64,000 bases of DNA from Lingula anatina (GCF_001039355.2 NW_019774391.1:108971-172970), one strand, 5' to 3'; shown: positions 36,191 through 47,047, counted from the first letter of the stretch. Notes: a model not told the origin generated them from the sequence alone. Numbers and translations are program-made.

Positions 36191-36199
36191 TCAAATTAA

Positions 36200-37330
36200 T
36201 GCATATTGACCTATAATGTTCGCACAGTGCTTTATTCGTTCCTTCCTCAATATGTTATTGAAAAACTGGACGCTTGCAAAATAGAATGTTATCAAATCCA
36301 ATTACAAATATAATTCTCTTAATACTGTAGTCAAGAGCAGTTTCCTTTTTACCCCCATCAGAGTTGGGCTTTGACAACATTTCAGTCAACATCAGATCCA
36401 TACATCAGTGTTTGTGACCTTTAAATGATATATTGTTGATATATATTTATATTAACATAATTAAACGATATATTAAAGTCTATCTAAACAAGCAATGCAA
36501 ATTGTACGAATATAAAACTCTTTTTAACTAAAAACATCGACTTATGGAGTGTGGGTCCTAAGGCCTATTGAACGCTACATCATCACCTATCTCATGTTAC
36601 GTCTGCACCTATCTATCCTTAGGAACACATTTCGTTCGCTGTTATTCGTACTGTTTCCATAATGTGGTTACAGCATGATATATCCGTATACAATTTAGAG
36701 AGCATTATGAAGTCCATTCTCTTCTAGAGTTAAATATATCCACAGACAATTTCGTGATCGTTGTCGATATAAATTCACTTTGTTCCTCTATCATTATACA
36801 CAGGTAAACGATTCAAATTAACTGATATTGAGGTTTGGAGTTGGCTCAGTATCTGTTCGTTCTTTTTTTTAATATGTTATTGAAGAACTCAACACTTACA
36901 GAATATGTTATCAAATCCAAGTAATTTTTGTCACAGATATCTTTCTTACTACTACAAAATTGCACTGCCCGATATTGTTTGAGGGCACTGACATCGAGAG
37001 GGGCGGAGGTCTTGCAAGGCCAAGACCAAAATATGGCGGACATACATGAAAGGAAGACCGCGTAATCCTTCCTTTCATGTCGCTGAGAGACCATTAAAGG
37101 ACCATTAAAGGTCTTCCTTTCATGTAGGTCCGCCATATTTATGTCTCGGCCTTGCTATACCTCGGCTCTTCTCGATGTGAATGCTCTCTTTAATAGTTAG
37201 AGCAGTTGCCTTTCGCCCCCTTCAAAGTATGGCTTTGACAACATTTCACTATCATTACCAGATTCATACCTCATTGTTTATGACCATTACATGATGTGCT
37301 ATTGATATATTATATATTGATATTATTAAG
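36200..37330. repeat. Tandem duplication, period about 660-850 bp
   Basis: The block at about 36225-36440 (AATATGTTATTGAA, ATGTTATCAAATCCAA, GGCTTTGACAACATTTCA) recurs at about 36865-37300 in the same order. The second copy is enlarged by the fold-back element at 36991-37178. Confidence 0.75.
36991..37178. mobile_element. Fold-back element with 70-bp arms
   Basis: 188 bp almost wholly inverted repeat. Arms start ACATCGAGA... and contain AATATGGCGGAC, CATGAAAGGAAGACC on both strands. The centre is a short ACCATTAAAGG doublet. It interrupts one copy of a local duplication, so it is probably mobile. No coding capacity. Confidence 0.8.
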
Positions 37331-38190
37331 CCATATATTGCTGATATATTAATGATATATTATTTCAGCATATTGTTTTGCTGCAAATTTGTAAATGTTG
37401 GCCGAAATTTGGTCCCCTAGTGGTCACAAGCTCGGTTCAACAGGGGCTTCAGCAATATCTTAGATATCTTAGCTATCTACTATCATGTCTTGTTCCTTTG
37501 CTTGTACCTCTATCGCCTAAGGCCAATCAGTGTGGCAATGCCCCCCACAATCAAAGAAAAAGAACCAAACACTTTCCAAATAGTTTGTGCCTGAAATAAA
37601 ATTAATCAATGAAACAAACAAACAAACAAATAAACAAACAAACAAAAAATAATAATGATCATCAAATGTATTAATACATTGAAAGAAAATACAATGTAAT
37701 GCAAGAATAAATGAATTTAAAATATGAAAAGCAATTATTTATCAAACAAGTAGGTGTACTGCTTCGGTTTAAATATTTTACAAATCAATAATGTTCATTG
37801 TGTTATGGATATGCCAGTTAAACACATTCATTGTCTTAGCTGCAAAAATGATCACACGACCACATTTGCTGCATAAGGCCGTTCAGAGCAAGTAGATCCG
37901 CGAACCAAAAGATCCCTAGATTAAATCTGGCCGACCCACTTGAAAGCTTGTTGCATGTTTCCCTAATATATACTGAATGGATTCCCACAGGAATAGGGAA
38001 TACACAGGTAAAGCATAAGCTTTGAAGGAGTGGGCCATATTTCAACCAGGATCTGTTAGTCTGCGGTTCAATTTGAATAAATATGCCCCTGGGAAGCAAA
38101 ATGGGATTTCTCCTAGACAATAACCGACACTGCATAACATTAATAATAAAACAACATAAACAACATATAAAGTGCATATGGACGCAGTTA
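37331..38190. other. No gene recognised
   Basis: AT-rich. The (CAAA)n-like run at about 37615-37650 and two short open frames carry no recognised domain. Confidence 0.45.
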
Positions 38191-38315
38191 GCGCACGAAT
38201 TTTATTTCAAACCATCCTCACTCATTTACAAACAATATAAATAAATAATTAAATAAATAAATTATAAACACGAGGAGACCCTCTCCTCACCAAACCTCTT
38301 TATCATCTCTTCCTT

Positions 38316-39348
38316 TTATATATAAAAAGGAATCACCAGGATTTCACATCCCAAACAGCCCAATTTTTTACTAACAAATAATCTGTCAGATAAATTATCT
38401 TTCGCATAGCCATCTTTAGCCGTTTCCGATCTCCACCTTCCATGTCTTTTGAATAACCTGTCTGGAATACCAGCTCTTGCGGCATCAGTAGCACCACCCG
38501 CTCTCAAACTATGTAAACCAAATTGTTTATATCTTTAACAAAAGGAGAAAAAGAGGAAATAATGAATTCTCTCATTCTTTCATTCTGAAATAGGCTTACC
38601 GTCATCTCTAAAACGATAGCCATTGAAGTGCTTGGTGACAGACCTGAAAAGATACAAATCCGAATGCTCAAGATTCGCATAAGAGAACAATCTCTCTAAA
38701 TTTTTTACAGGGCAAAGCTTTGAATAAGTTCTAGCGATAATCATATAAGAACCATCTCTATAGATGTCCGTTTTACTCTTTTCGATAAAAATCGACATGT
38801 TTGAATCATGAAACGAAACATCGCTAATCCTTAACTTTAACAGCTCTGAAACTCTAAGAAAGCCTGCATAAGAAAGCAAGCAAGCAAGCACATATAGTAC
38901 GTTGAGAATACACATTCCCTTCTTCAAAATTTGCATCAAACATTTTTTCCAAAATATCTGGAGATATGGGCTCTTTTTTGCAAACTGGCTGTGACTTGCG
39001 CCTCTTAATACCTTCCAACACATTTTTAACTAAACTAGAGTCTGTAGGAGACTCTGCGCTTATAATGGCATGAGCCCATTTAAGCCCATAAAAAGCCTGA
39101 TGAACAGGACTAGGAGAATGGAACGGTTCTGCTAAACACGACAAATACAAAGCAACATGAAAACCTTTTGCCGGAAAAATCTCTTGAATGCCGTTCTTCT
39201 TCGCCCATAATGTCCATCGCATGGAAGCTGAATAATAACCCTTGACTGTGTTCGATGACCGACTCTCAGACAAAAATCCAGCAACCAATGGTATTTTACC
39301 AGCCAACTCGTCAGGAAGCTCAGAAATGTCATCCTTATAAGCCTGCAA
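38316..39348 (-). pseudogene. DIRS-like tyrosine recombinase
   Basis: Three frames together give the phage-integrase-like fold: N-terminal SAM-like domain (ESRSSNTVKGYYSASMRW), GFLRVSELLKLRISDV (catalytic Arg), a HSLRAGGATDAA box (His-x-x-Arg), RHGRWRSET, and DGYAKDN with the candidate nucleophilic Tyr. A frame change near 38880 falls exactly in a GCTT/AAGC tetranucleotide run. Another, with a stop, falls near 38540-38590. The enzyme would have inserted circular cDNA. This copy is dead. Confidence 0.85.
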
Positions 39349-39413
39349 AAATAAATGTTAAAAAACAAAAAAACAATTAGTAATTTAAAATCAGTTTAAT
39401 TTATTAAGAAAAA

Positions 39414-39671
39414 TCAAATCGGACTGAAGGAATGGCAAAAAGGATGAAAAACTCTTTTAACAGCTACGAGCTCTCTCCTTGTTGAACTACAATTTATTTC
39501 ATTACTATTCCACATTCCATGCGAAATCTCCAAAGGATTTCCCACCATATAACCGCCATAACCAGTTCCACTAGCGTCACTGTAAATAATAGAATGCACA
39601 GCTTGATCAATTATAAAATTCCTTACAGAAATCTTGCATACATTAGATTTCCAAAATTCCATTTGCTTCAT
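39414..39671 (-). pseudogene. DIRS-like RNase H region
   Basis: An 85-codon frame with IYSDASGTGYGGYM (Asp of the active site) and SSTRRELVAVKRVF (Glu), followed by a basic tail. This fits the RNase H that follows RT in DIRS elements. It is bounded by frame changes on both sides. Confidence 0.8.
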
Positions 39672-39801
39672 ACTGTCTCATCTCAAAACAATTTGTTCAT
39701 TCCAACATTTAGCTTTAGAAATATCAAAACTTAGACATTTTGTCATAATATAAACCATATTGCCAGTAACAAAAGACGCAGAAATGACCTGACCTACTAA
39801 A

Positions 39802-40330
39802 CTAGCAACTAAACGCACATGAACGCTGCCTTTTTCTTCCAAACAGAGAACGGATATCCGTTATAGTCTGACGAATTTTAAGAAGTCTGTAATCAGGAAT
39901 GCATAGAGTGCCTTTCTCTAAATTCAAATTATACCCTAAAAATAAAATCTCAGTACTAGGAGACCACATTGATTTTTCAACTTTAGGAACGACCCCGCTG
40001 TTGATAAGATCTTGCTTAATTTCTAAAGCCATATTCTTACATTCGCTGTACTGCGAATGACAACCAAAACCATCATCTAAATACATGACCATTTTTTTGC
40101 CCTCTCCTCGCCACTTTTTAACAAGCGGCCTGGTCACTTTAGTAAAAATGTAGCATGCCGAACTGAGACTAAATGGCAAAACTTTAAATCTAAAAAATTT
40201 GGAAGTATTTCCAAATTTCCAAGAAAACCCTAAAAATAAGTGTGAGGCTCAAAAACATCAATGTGATGATATGCAGAATGTAAATCAAATTTGAAACAAA
40301 AATCTCCCTGTTTTAAATAGAGAAAAAAGG
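39802..40330 (-). pseudogene. DIRS-like reverse transcriptase
   Basis: KFDLHSAYHHIDV (catalytic Asp) at about 40285-40250, a frame change near 40230, then PFSLSSACYIFTKVTRPLVK and MVMYLDDGFG (YLDD active site), then LFLGYNLNLEKGTLCIP. These are the DIRS-type RT blocks. Confidence 0.87.
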
Positions 40331-41299
40331 AAGCTTGTATCCATTATCTAAAACATCAGGAATAAACTCATATGTGCCAATACTTTTCCAAAATGCTAAT
40401 TTACGTTTTAGCCTGCCTTTAACACAGATATCTACATTGCCTTGCTCGTACTCAAAATAATCGTCAGTAAAAATTGATTTATTATATGCCACATCACAAC
40501 AATACTCATCTTTGACAAAATCATGGACGATTGGCCTTTGAGAATCCTGGTGCACTTCCTGTTGCTTTAGTGAAGGGACTATCTCTACTCCAATGGCCGA
40601 AGGATTATAATACGACCCGCAAAATACGACCCGCTCCTTCCTTGTCCGTAGGGGCTGACAGCAAAAGAGGTTGCTGGGGGCATGAGAGAACCTGGACTGA
40701 CTGCTCCTGACTGCTCCTGATGCACGGGGAAACGTCCATTGTTGTCCACGAAAAAGAGGCTGAGCACGGTAAACAGAATCAGTACTACTAACGTTAGATT
40801 TGCTGGAGCCATGACCTCCCTTCGAAATATGTTTGCTCAATTTACGCTTCTTCAGTGCCTTGCTTTCCGCTCTATTGATCTTCTTTTCATCCTCAGAGTC
40901 ACTGGCCACAGGATTAGCTTCGTAATAACGGACAGTGCCCCAAGCTCCTTCACTGGTATCAGCTAACCTAATTAGGTTATTCCTATTCTTTAACTTATCG
41001 GAAATGGTAAAGACAACTTCTTTAGCGTAATCAGGCTTGCTGTTATCTACTGCCCAAATTACCTGCGTCAAAAGCTCTTCTATCTCAGTATTGAATTCAA
41101 ACTGAATTCGGTTGCCCTCTTGACGCCATTTGGTGGAAACCTCGTCTTTAATCTTTTTAACTTTGTTAGAAGAACCATGTACTTCGCTCTTTAAACTGTC
41201 CAGCTCGGAAGTCACTTGAGCCTTAAGGTCTTTTAACGATTCCGCCTGCGACTGTACGGACTCGAGAATTTGTTTTAGGGAAACGCCATCTGTCTCCAT
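40313..41299 (-). CDS. DIRS-like Gag-type ORF
   Basis: An open frame with a suitable ATG at 41299. Heptad-rich N-terminus (LKQILESVQSQAESLKDLK), acidic and basic middle with KKRKLSK, and a C-terminus that reads into RT lead-in sequence (GRLKRKLAFWKSIG...VLDNGYKLPFF). Such Gag-RT fused layouts are typical of DIRS elements. Nucleocapsid role is inferred from position. Confidence 0.7.
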   Translation of the reverse strand: METDGVSLKQILESVQSQAESLKDLKAQVTSELDSLKSEVHGSSNKVKKIKDEVSTKWRQEGNRIQFEFNTEIEELLTQVIWAVDNSKPDYAKEVVFTISDKLKNRNNLIRLADTSEGAWGTVRYYEANPVASDSEDEKKINRAESKALKKRKLSKHISKGGHGSSKSNVSSTDSVYRAQPLFRGQQWTFPRASGAVRSSQSRFSHAPSNLFCCQPLRTRKERVVFCGSYYNPSAIGVEIVPSLKQQEVHQDSQRPIVHDFVKDEYCCDVAYNKSIFTDDYFEYEQGNVDICVKGRLKRKLAFWKSIGTYEFIPDVLDNGYKLPFFSI

Positions 41300-41420
41300 T
41301 GAAAAATGCGCGCTCAAAAAATTACATGTAAACTGGTCAGCGCTAACTGGTCGAATGAACAACTGTCGTAACTTACCCACAATTCTTAACAATAGCACAA
41401 CTAACACAATATATACAGTG

Positions 41421-41730
41421 TCGCCCCCTAGGAGAAAATAATTCCATTCTTATTCACTTCGCTCAACCGAATAGAATTATATGATGTTATGCATGCCAGA
41501 ATGAGTGTCTGATGAAAGAAAGAAATGGAAACAATGACTGAAATATATATAGATGAATGGAAAGTTGCATGGATGAATGAAAGAACAGAAAAACGAACAG
41601 AGACATGAAACAGACAGACAGACAGGCAGGGCAAACAGAGAAAGCAAAAAGAAATTATAATAAGGACACCACACTGGAAAGTAAAAAAGAAGGATAAAGA
41701 AATTATAAAAAGTCAAGGGCTGAAATGAAG
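41421..41730. other. No gene recognised
   Basis: Low-complexity purine-rich sequence (GAAAGAAAGA/ACAGACAG-type). Minus-strand frames here are compositional artefacts. Confidence 0.45.
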
Positions 41731-41782
41731 TTTATTTAAAGAAACGTACGAATGAAAATAAAAATCTCTCAAAAGAACATAC

Positions 41783-43264
41783 CTGTTCACTACACTCTTC
41801 ACCATATCTACACCAGGATGCAAAATGTTCACCATTTTTCCAGAAGACATTGTATTCGTTCTCCCCAAGTTTTGACAGAGCTCTTTCCACTATCTCATTA
41901 CATCTCGCAGGTCTGAAACAAGAGAATTTGATTGTGAGATGAATTTGTTCCACATTATCTGCTCGCTTTAATACGGTAAAATTACATCTCAGACATTTAA
42001 GTATTAAACAAAGAATGAAAGAATTCATGTTTTAAAAATATTATAACGAATTAACATTTATAATTGACATGTCAAGCGCGACTAAAAATATTGACTTAAT
42101 ACTGAAATATAATGTATTTCAAACATGTTAGTATTGGAAAAAGAATAAAAGAAATTTTACTTTATCAAGCATTATGCTTATAAACACTAATTAATTGACC
42201 TGTCAATCTTGACTAAAAAAGAAAATACTAGAATAATCATATTAGATCACCTTTTTATATTTAGTCATCTAATATGTCTGTATTGGCAACAAACATTTAC
42301 CTGTAGTTGGAGTCCTTTTTGTTGTTTTTGAACGCCTTACTCCTCCCCGCCACATTCCTAAAGGAATCCCTTCGAACTTCACCCATCTCCATAGAACTCA
42401 CACTAGAGACACTGAAGATACTTCCTGGGTTGCATTCTCCGGTAAGATGGACCACTTCTTCATCACCTAATTGTAAATTTTATTTTATATTTTATTTAAT
42501 CTGAAATCTCAACTTCAAACCGCTCCGTTTTGTTGTGTTGAAAATCCTTCTTTCTGACGTTTACTGACACAGCGTGTGTGTACATATGTGTATATGTGTG
42601 TGAGTGTTCGTGTGTGTGCGTGTGTGTGTGAGAAATGCTCAATTGTTCTACTATTTTACTGTAAACGTTAGGGTTTCAGTTCATAAACAGTTTGTGTCAT
42701 AAACTATTCAGCTTACTGGCCATTTTGACCACCAGTTTCCTAAAATATACTAGTCGGACTCAGGGTAGATTCGCTGGTCTACATTTCAGTAAGATTGGGC
42801 ATTTCCCCCTATTGCGTTTATATTAGAAGTAACAAGACCTTGATATTTTGCTAATGTTTTTCAATTAGAATCATCAAGTTACATTTGCAATTTAAAAAAT
42901 TTATCAAATTGAAACCTCCCTTGAAAATTTTTAGAAGAATTTTAATGTCCAACAATGAGTGGCCCCAAAATTCACACATTCTAAAAATTCAACTGGCCAT
43001 TTTCGAGTTAAGACCAGTGGCTTAAGTCGCTGACTGCATAAACGTTAATTTTACCTTTAGTCCACCATCATTAGGCATATATGTTGAATAAATTTCGAGT
43101 ATCGCATCAAAGAATCTGCTGATATTTTATTAGGGGTACAAAATAACCCACTCACCAATATAAACGGCCCAGTGGGAGAAGAGCCACGACCTGCGGAACT
43201 CCACCAGGTCTCCCGGCACAAGGGAATCTAACACTGCCTGGTTATGGCGCCACACGTCGTCCAT
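41783..43264 (-). CDS. LRAT/HRASLS-like gene, three exons, catalytic Cys replaced by Gly
   Basis: Minus-strand exon model: exon 1 43264-43156, exon 2 42466-42301, exon 3 41912-41783, all with AG/GT borders and compatible phases (1, then 2, then 0), giving 135 codons up to the end of the LRAT fold. Motifs in order are LVPGDLVEFRR, SHWAVYIG, GDEEVVHL (second His), and KNGEHFASWCRYG. In active LRAT-domain enzymes this last motif is NCEHF, whose Cys is the acyl-accepting nucleophile. Here it is Gly (codon GGT versus TGT), so no acyl transfer is expected. The C-terminal part after exon 3 is unresolved: read-through gives a hydrophobic 15-residue tail then stop, or a further exon exists. Alternatives are a non-catalytic paralogue or an assembly/base error. 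Confidence 0.8.
42572..42632. repeat. (GT)n-type microsatellite
   Basis: GTGTGTGTAC/GTGTGTGTGC-type repeat in the first intron of the LRAT-like gene, at the edge of the segmental duplication. Confidence 0.8.
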
Positions 43265-44408
43265 TTTTCACTGTTCCTCGGTAATACACTGTAGCTATAG
43301 CTTGTGATAAAAAAAAAATTCGGTCCATCAGCTAGAGATAACAGAGAACAGCCTCGCTTACCCGTGGTTATATATTTCTAATCACGGCTTTTGATTCGGG
43401 AAGTCACATGCCTCTTGAAATCAATCAAGGACTACTTTTAGCTTTGACGTCATCGGCACTGTTCGCATTTAATGTGATCCACTTATCTTATTTGATCGGG
43501 TCAAAGTTCTCATTTGATTTTTAAATATATAATTCATTACTGTTATCCATTTACTTATTTTGCAAGGAACTTATTATGATTATCATTATATCTGTATTCT
43601 ATATACATGTTGATTCATGAAATATTGGTCCGCAAATTAAAACACATTTCAAAAAGAAAGGAGACGCCAGAAGTTTTCACTTTTATATTGCATCGACTTG
43701 GTCTTATAAGGTTTACATAGTGCTGTTTCCTTCAACAGCCTTTATCTTATTATATACTAAGTGGATCCCATCAAAGACACATCAATTTTAAGAAAGAAAA
43801 CAAATGAAACGTTAGCAGCCGTATTTCGGTTCATCCCATTAAAGCAAAATTAATCTATAAGACAAACGAAAAATTTCAGGTTATTATAGCGCTTGGAACT
43901 CCACAATACAAAGGATGTCAAGTGCAAGAAAATTGTTGTCTGTTTATTGTACTTTTTTGCTTGAAAATTCCGTACATCAATCAAGGCCTCTGAGATACCA
44001 CGTTATCCTTTTGTGCTTACAGAAAACGAGCGTGTCTCGGGTCATGTAATAGGTAACTGTCCAAAACAGAAAAGGACAACAAGTTTAAAAATTGACAGCA
44101 GCAACCTTAACAATTATGATAACACAAAGGGAACGCGGTTAATGATTTTCTATTCTGCCCTATCGCGTTTTCACGAAGTGGACACTTAATCGCTCATAAA
44201 CAGATACCCAAAGAGACAAAGTGCATTCCACTAAGTGAACCTAGTAGATTTAATCGAACATTGATATTTTGCTTACTTGTTGGCCATATCTCTTTTGAAT
44301 TGACACGATGTCATGAAGTCCGACCTGGTTTGTTTGCACAAGCATCTGCATCAAGGCAAGGTTATCTCAACATACGCAAGCAAAATCTGACAATAGACAG
44401 GGGCGACT
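42637..44408. repeat. Segmental duplication, copy B of LRAT-like locus
   Basis: Direct-orientation partner of 31764-33792. Retains the promoter, exon 1 and about 250 bp (43965-44213) deleted from copy A. Ends precisely after GACAGGGGCGACT, where the two copies diverge. Confidence 0.85.
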
Positions 44409-44790
44409 GATTCAATTTAATTCAATTTATTAAATCTTTGAGCCCTACGGCTCATCAGAATAAACAAGGGGTAAGGGTGAAATATTTGAACATGTGTTGA
44501 TAATACACTAGGCTTTCAAACGCTCTAATGCAAATAGCCGTTAACGCCTTTGGACAAACTGTACTTTCAAAAGAGTAATAAACCCGGTGCATCAAAGGCA
44601 AAATCAGTCGCAGATGACAATCCTATCCACGGTCCTAATGAGTTTCCCGTCACACTGACAGTGCAGTGCAAAGATAATCCTCCTAACTATCAACAAAGGT
44701 CATGGTTGTAAATTTTATAACAGTTTCCCTATTTTGCAAGATATAATACAATCCTCATTTTCACTCTAGCTTTCATCGTAATCACATGCA
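44409..44790. other. Short non-coding stretch before membrane-protein gene
   Basis: Contains a small GAGCCCTACGGCTC hairpin next to TTTATTAAATC. No gene recognised. Confidence 0.45.
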
Positions 44791-44792
44791 AA

Positions 44793-45771
44793 ATGTTTCC
44801 TCTGTTTGTACTGCTCACACTTTTCAGCACTGCGTTTGCTGACTGTATGACAGAAATTCCTGATTATATCGTCAGATGTACAGGAGAGATCGAAAACGGC
44901 CAGACATATTATGGTAAGCAAAACTATTATGTACTTAGTAACAAACGTACTGCGATTTTGTCTTAATTTCTGAATATGTAAGCAGAGATGAAATTGGCAC
45001 GTAAAAGGGACCTCATGCACGATTTTTGTTTTAATTTAGGGGCCAGAGTCATTGTTCTAGACGAAGGCATTGACAAGGATATCGTAGTTGACAATATTTT
45101 TCCTGACGGCGAAATATTAATTATTCTCAATGGACCGTGCCCTATCCACCCAAATACAGGCACGGAAATATTGTGCAACAACAGAGTGACGACAATGCCC
45201 TTGACAACAGAACCCCTAGACCTGACTACAGCCCTTGAACACAGCCCTGTTGCCCCAACCACTACACAATTTCAAACCTACGTACCGATGACGACTGCGG
45301 ATGATGATGATGATAAAGGAATTATCTGTACGTGCGACTGGAAGGCAACGGACTTCATTTCACTTAGCTTTAGTTTTTTAATATTTATCTTAATTGTTTT
45401 CATTATATTTTACTTTGTAAAAATGTTTCGACGTTTACAATTACGCGTAGAACCGAATTCGGCAAATAGTGCGAGTAATTTTAGTAATAGTAGTTATTTA
45501 GCACCCATAGAATTACAAGAAAGAATATATGATTCTGTAGCCTCTTTAGATAATTGAGCGTTCATTTAATCCATTCAGCTTATTTTCTAAATGCTTTTAT
45601 TTCTTTCTTACAGCTGGCTTGGCATCTGCAGTGGCTAGTTTAGCGAGTTTCACTATCATATACTTAGTACTTAGACTCATAAAATATATTAAGCTTAAAT
45701 TAGTAGATAGAATAGTAGAGAATCCAGATCGTGCAACACCCATCAGGACCACACTGGAGACGGAGATATAA
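44793..45771 (+). CDS. Spliced type I membrane protein, alternative tails
   Basis: Exon 1 44793-44913 starts at ATG and encodes a signal peptide (MFPLFVLLTLFSTAFA) and a short Cys-containing ectodomain. Exon 2 starts at 45040 (phase 1, AG/GT borders) and encodes an ectodomain with a Thr-rich stalk, a DDDDDK acidic stretch, then a hydrophobic segment (FSFLIFILIVFIIFYFV) and a tail with SYLAP and IYDSV, ending at 45557. A GTACGT donor inside exon 2 (45328) can join to an AG acceptor at 45613. That gives a second in-frame version with a different hydrophobic segment (AVASLASFTIIYLVLRLI) and tail ending at 45771. An AATAAA lies at 45871. Family not recognised. Confidence 0.65.
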
Positions 45772-45924
45772 TATGTTTACGATTTCATATTAAATAGCCT
45801 ACGTAGTCTTTTAGTTTTGTATTTCATAGTTTTAGTATGTACATACTTAATATATAAATCCTCTTCTGTAAATAAATCATTTGTATCAGCAATCATTTGT
45901 CTTACCTGTTATTCTTGATATTTC

Positions 45925-46745
45925 TTAAACGTCTCGGGGGGTGGGAGGCACTACTGCCCTAGGTTTGGGGTGAGTGACCCGTCTCCTCACGTTGTCCAGG
46001 GCAGCTTGTATGGCGCCCATCGCAGCAGCAGGACTTCCAGGGCGCCATACCGGTGTCGTCCTCAGACCTCTTAACCAAAACTCGGCCCGCATTAGGTCTT
46101 CTAAAGTTTCAAAATCGCTGTCAGCGGACGGGATAATAACTATCCTCGCGTGCTGAAATTGATTTGGCGGAGCCATAGTTTTAATTATGGTGAAAAGGAG
46201 AGCAACGAGCTCTCCCACCGAATTGAGGTTGCCCCGTGTAGGACACCACCCCATTAAAATTATTAGATGGGGAAATCCCACCAATACATCAGGCATCATG
46301 TCCTTCAGCGCCTCATTAGTTAAATCTCGAGGCGCTGCCAAGTATCTAATATCGGCAGTGTGATGTTCTTTAAGATGTTCTTAGATTCAAACCAACAAGA
46401 CACCAAGTCTGATTTCCCAGCACCATACTTTATTTTTCAAGTCTCCAGTATNCCTCCATAATTCCTCGTCGCCAATGTGATGTTCTTAAAGATGTTCTTA
46501 GATTCAAACCAACAAGACACCAAGTCTGATTTCCCAGCACCATACTTTATTTTTCAAGTCTCCAGTATTCTCCCGAGATCTCAACACTCACAACACTGAT
46601 ATTCTCTAACACAATACTGAGCTACTGCACATTTACTACAGGCAGTCCCTTCGAGTTCTGGCACTTGGCCTTCCTCGTTGGCTTTGATTACCTCTCGTAA
46701 TGAGGAATTGCCCACAACGTAGGTCCATAGCCGTGACTGCCTCAA
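45925..46745 (-). pseudogene. Unidentified ORF split by a collapsed LTR element
   Basis: The minus-strand frame from 46745 through 46646, then from 46358 to 45925, stays open when the LTR element and one GGCAG copy are ignored. It encodes VVGNSSLREVIKANEEGQ, LVGFPHLIILMGW, ARIVIIPSADSD and a Pro/Arg-rich end. The VVG-S-x-R and PxLIILxG pattern faintly recalls SGNH/GDSL hydrolases, but the usual Asp-Ser context is altered (GNS), and I am not confident. No ATG is in frame near the left part, so it may be an exon (acceptor CACTAG at 46745) of a larger gene. It lies head to head with the ATPase operon. Confidence 0.45.
46359..46640 (-). mobile_element. LTR retrotransposon collapsed at an N
   Basis: A 165-bp LTR (46476-46640, minus strand, starts TGTAGTAAATG and ends ACATCACA) and a 93-bp part of a second identical LTR (46359-46451) flank a single N at 46452. 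On the minus strand the LTR is followed by TGGCGACGAGG (46473-46463), a primer-binding-type sequence like that of the Gypsy element at 22024. GGCAG flanks the pair (46354-46358 and 46641-46645). The internal region has probably been lost at an assembly join. Confidence 0.85.
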
Positions 46746-46749
46746 CTAG

Positions 46750-47047
46750 TGCCAATCGATGTTTGTCAGAAATCACTGTGTACGTTGTTAATAGCGGTGG
46801 GGACCCGACGGAAAACTAACACTTTACGTGCTCTGTGGTAAAGCTTATTACACAACTCTATAGGTTTAATGCACACGTTGGCAGCCATAGCGTTACAGTC
46901 AAAACACTGCACTGTTTGCTAGGTCCATCATGTGCAATTAAGGGTTATATATTTAAGAAAGTGTACATAGGTGTCGATGAATATCATCATGCATTAAGTT
47001 ATAAAATAAACCCTTCAAGTAAGTACAGGTCAATTTAACAATTGGCA
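46750..47047. promoter_or_regulatory. Divergent leader between unidentified ORF and ATPase gene
   Basis: About 300 nt between the minus-strand ORF and the ATPase start. The frame 46835-47038 begins at GTG, without an ATG and without recognised domain, so I treat this as leader. No clear TATA box was found. Confidence 0.35.

Larger units (their letters stand above)
38194..41420 (-). mobile_element. DIRS-like tyrosine-recombinase retrotransposon, decayed
   Basis: Minus-strand order gag-like ORF, reverse transcriptase, RNase H, tyrosine recombinase, the layout of DIRS/Ngaro retroelements, which use a tyrosine recombinase rather than a DDE integrase. Coding is broken by several frameshifts. Terminal repeats were not resolved, so boundaries are approximate; GTGTCGCCCCCTAG at about 41418 may mark the 5' end. 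No methyltransferase domain was seen. Confidence 0.85.

Noticed and set aside
37836-38177. 113-codon minus-strand frame
   Set aside because: Cys/Phe-rich and AT-driven composition, no domain, adjacent to DIRS end.
46835-47038. 67-codon plus-strand frame upstream of the ATPase
   Set aside because: Starts at GTG, has no ATG in a good position and no recognisable motif; it is more likely leader sequence.
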